Of a stretch of DNA of 7,321 bases, positions 6,063 through 7,321 are shown piece by piece. The notes below the pieces were generated by a model that saw nothing but the letters and a program-made list of their open reading frames with translations, did no database searches and was not told the DNA's origin. This DNA comes from Acidobacteriota bacterium (GTDB lineage: Bacteria > Acidobacteriota > Terriglobia > UBA7540). The stretch is taken from the NCBI GenBank assembly GCA_021827255.1, contig JAKAWO010000150.1:1-7321 (forward strand). Reading direction: 5' to 3'. Numbering within the stretch: position 1 is the first letter of the stretch; each line of letters begins with the position of its first letter. A program made the position numbers and the translations under genes.

Positions 6063-7321
6063 TCAGCGGGCGTCCAGCACTTCACGCACTTTGCGGCTGA
6101 CGGTTTCCGGAGAAAACGGCTTCTGGAGAAAGACGGCGCCGGCGCCGAGCATTGCGTGGCGGATGACAACATCGTCGGTGTAGCCCGAAGTAAAAAGGAT
6201 TTTCATTTTGGGATACAGGACGGACAGGCGCTCGGCGAGTTCACGCCCGCCGATGCCCGGCATGACGATATCGGTCATCAGAAGATGGATGGCATGGCCT
6301 TCCTTCGACGCGACGTCCAGGGCGTCAGCGCCGTTCGAAGCCTCGAGGACGTGGTAACCGCTGGATTGGAGGATTTCGACCACAATCGAACGCAAGGAAG
6401 GCTCATCCTCAACGACCAGGACGGTCTCCTTGCCCCGGGAAAATATGTGGCGTTGACGGGCTGAATCGGCGATAACAACCGCCGGGTCATCAGCTCGCGG
6501 GAAGTAGATCTTAAAGGTAGCGCCGTGGCCGGGTTCGCTGTACACCCAAATGTAGCCGCCGCTTTGTTTGACGATGCCGTAAACGGTTGCTAGCCCGAGG
6601 CCCGTGCCTTTGCCCCGTTCCTTGGTGGTGAAGAAAGGCTCGAAGATGTGGGGTTTTGTTGCCTCATCCATGCCGATGCCGGTGTCGCTTACAGCCAAAA
6701 GGATGTAGGGTCCCGAACTAACGTGGTAGCGAGTTTCGGCGTAGGCGGGGTCGAGGTTTACGTTAGAGGTTTCGAGGGTGAGCTTGCCTCCCTGCGGCAT
6801 AGCGTCGCGGGCATTCACGGCCAGGTTCATTATGACCTGCTCGATCTGGCTGGGGTCGGTCTTAATGCGACCGAGCTCATTCCCGCATATGGTTACCAAT
6901 TCGATGTCTTCGCGAAGGAGGCGGCGCAGGAGCTTACCCATTCCGGCCACAATCACGTTCAAATCGAGTATTTGCGGTTGCAGGATCTGCTGGCGGCTGA
7001 AAGCCAAGAGCTGGCGCGTGAGGGCGGCGGCGCGGTCCGCTGCCTTCATGATCTCCTCGACGGAGTTCCTCATCCTGCCGCCTGGTTCGAGTTTGTCGCA
7101 CAGCAGGGCGCAGCGGCCGGAAATCACCGTCAAGAGGTTATTGAAGTCATGGGCAATGCCGGCCGCCAGCCGCCCAATGCCTTCCATCTTTTGGCCTTGG
7201 AGGAGTTGCTGTTCAAGGATTTTCCGGTCAGTGATGTCTGCCGCTAATCCCAGCATGGCGCTTTTGCCTGCGAAAGTAATCGGATGCTGGGTAATTATTA
7301 CGTCGAGAATGCTCCCGTCTT
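6063..7321 (-). CDS. PAS-containing hybrid histidine kinase with C-terminal receiver (5' end outside window)
   Basis: The reading frame enters from the right edge and gives 418 complete codons. The first 21, before the ATG at 7256, continue the end of a PAS domain (ILDVIITQHPITFAG ... LAADITDRK), so that ATG is internal. Counting from the first complete codon, the order is PAS end (1-33), then HisKA dimerisation domain with phospho-acceptor H57 in AAGIAHDFNNLL. Next comes the HATPase domain with N-box NLAVNARDA (165-173), G1 DTGIGM (D212), F-box FEPFFTT and G2 GKGTGLGL. A short linker leads to a receiver domain with acidic pair E304/D305, phospho-acceptor D350 in MTDIVMP, T377 and K400 in LQKPF. 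All key residues are present, so it should be active: autophosphorylation, then transfer to its own receiver. The signal and the final output are unknown. No separate response regulator or transmembrane segment is visible here. Confidence 0.95.
   Translation of the reverse strand, partial: DGSILDVIITQHPITFAGKSAMLGLAADITDRKILEQQLLQGQKMEGIGRLAAGIAHDFNNLLTVISGRCALLCDKLEPGGRMRNSVEEIMKAADRAAALTRQLLAFSRQQILQPQILDLNVIVAGMGKLLRRLLREDIELVTICGNELGRIKTDPSQIEQVIMNLAVNARDAMPQGGKLTLETSNVNLDPAYAETRYHVSSGPYILLAVSDTGIGMDEATKPHIFEPFFTTKERGKGTGLGLATVYGIVKQSGGYIWVYSEPGHGATFKIYFPRADDPAVVIADSARQRHIFSRGKETVLVVEDEPSLRSIVVEILQSSGYHVLEASNGADALDVASKEGHAIHLLMTDIVMPGIGGRELAERLSVLYPKMKILFTSGYTDDVVIRHAMLGAGAVFLQKPFSPETVSRKVREVLDAR

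Noticed and set aside
5405..6172. Minus-strand ORF of 255 codons across the esterase-kinase gap
   Set aside because: It overlaps both the esterase and the kinase end in another frame and has the low-complexity Arg/Pro/Ser composition of a shadow frame.
6648..7247. Plus-strand ORF of 199 codons
   Set aside because: It lies fully opposite the conserved HisKA and HATPase region of the kinase, whose motifs fix the minus-strand frame.

Overview
The window is a GC-rich stretch with six protein genes. Five run on the minus strand and one on the plus strand. It also carries remnants of two broken genes and several intergenic repeat-like segments. Gene content and style suggest a soil heterotroph of the Acidobacteriota or Verrucomicrobiota type: a Tat-exported family 2 glucuronidase, a secreted enterochelin-esterase-like hydrolase, a MacB/LolD-type ABC fragment, a carboxypeptidase-regulatory-like fragment, and a PAS hybrid histidine kinase ending in a receiver domain. 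This taxonomic guess is inference; no marker gene is present.

Layout from the left. Positions 1-72 hold a duplicated 18-bp motif that looks like the end of an insertion sequence lying mostly outside the window. A candidate promoter at 89-117 leads into a plus-strand beta-glucuronidase (166-2106). Its catalytic glutamates, the N-x-K glucuronate-recognition motif and a twin-arginine leader are all visible. Positions 2107-2310 hold only two small hairpins. Positions 2311-3055 are a decayed segment. The C-terminal part of an ABC ATPase (minus strand, no Walker A) lies head-to-head with a fragment of a carboxypeptidase-regulatory-like beta-sandwich (plus strand). Positions 3056-3308 hold only repeat-like and palindromic DNA.

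The rest reads leftward on the minus strand. A PAS-HisKA-HATPase-REC hybrid kinase is cut by the right window edge (6063-7321). It is followed by a secreted alpha/beta-hydrolase esterase with an N-terminal immunoglobulin-like (E-set) domain (4711-5910), a small FmdB-type zinc-ribbon protein (4340-4534) and a sugar phosphate isomerase/epimerase-like TIM barrel (3309-4202). Gaps of 137 to 176 bases between these genes, some with hairpins, make one tight operon unlikely, although partial co-transcription is possible.

The glucuronidase, esterase and isomerase would fit extracytoplasmic processing of uronic-acid-containing, esterified plant or microbial polysaccharides followed by cytoplasmic sugar rearrangement. 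That link rests on proximity and family function only. I found no CRISPR array, RNA gene, phage module or clearly new system. The most notable features are the head-to-head gene remnants, the insertion-sequence-like end next to the glucuronidase promoter, and the glucuronidase's short active-site loop.
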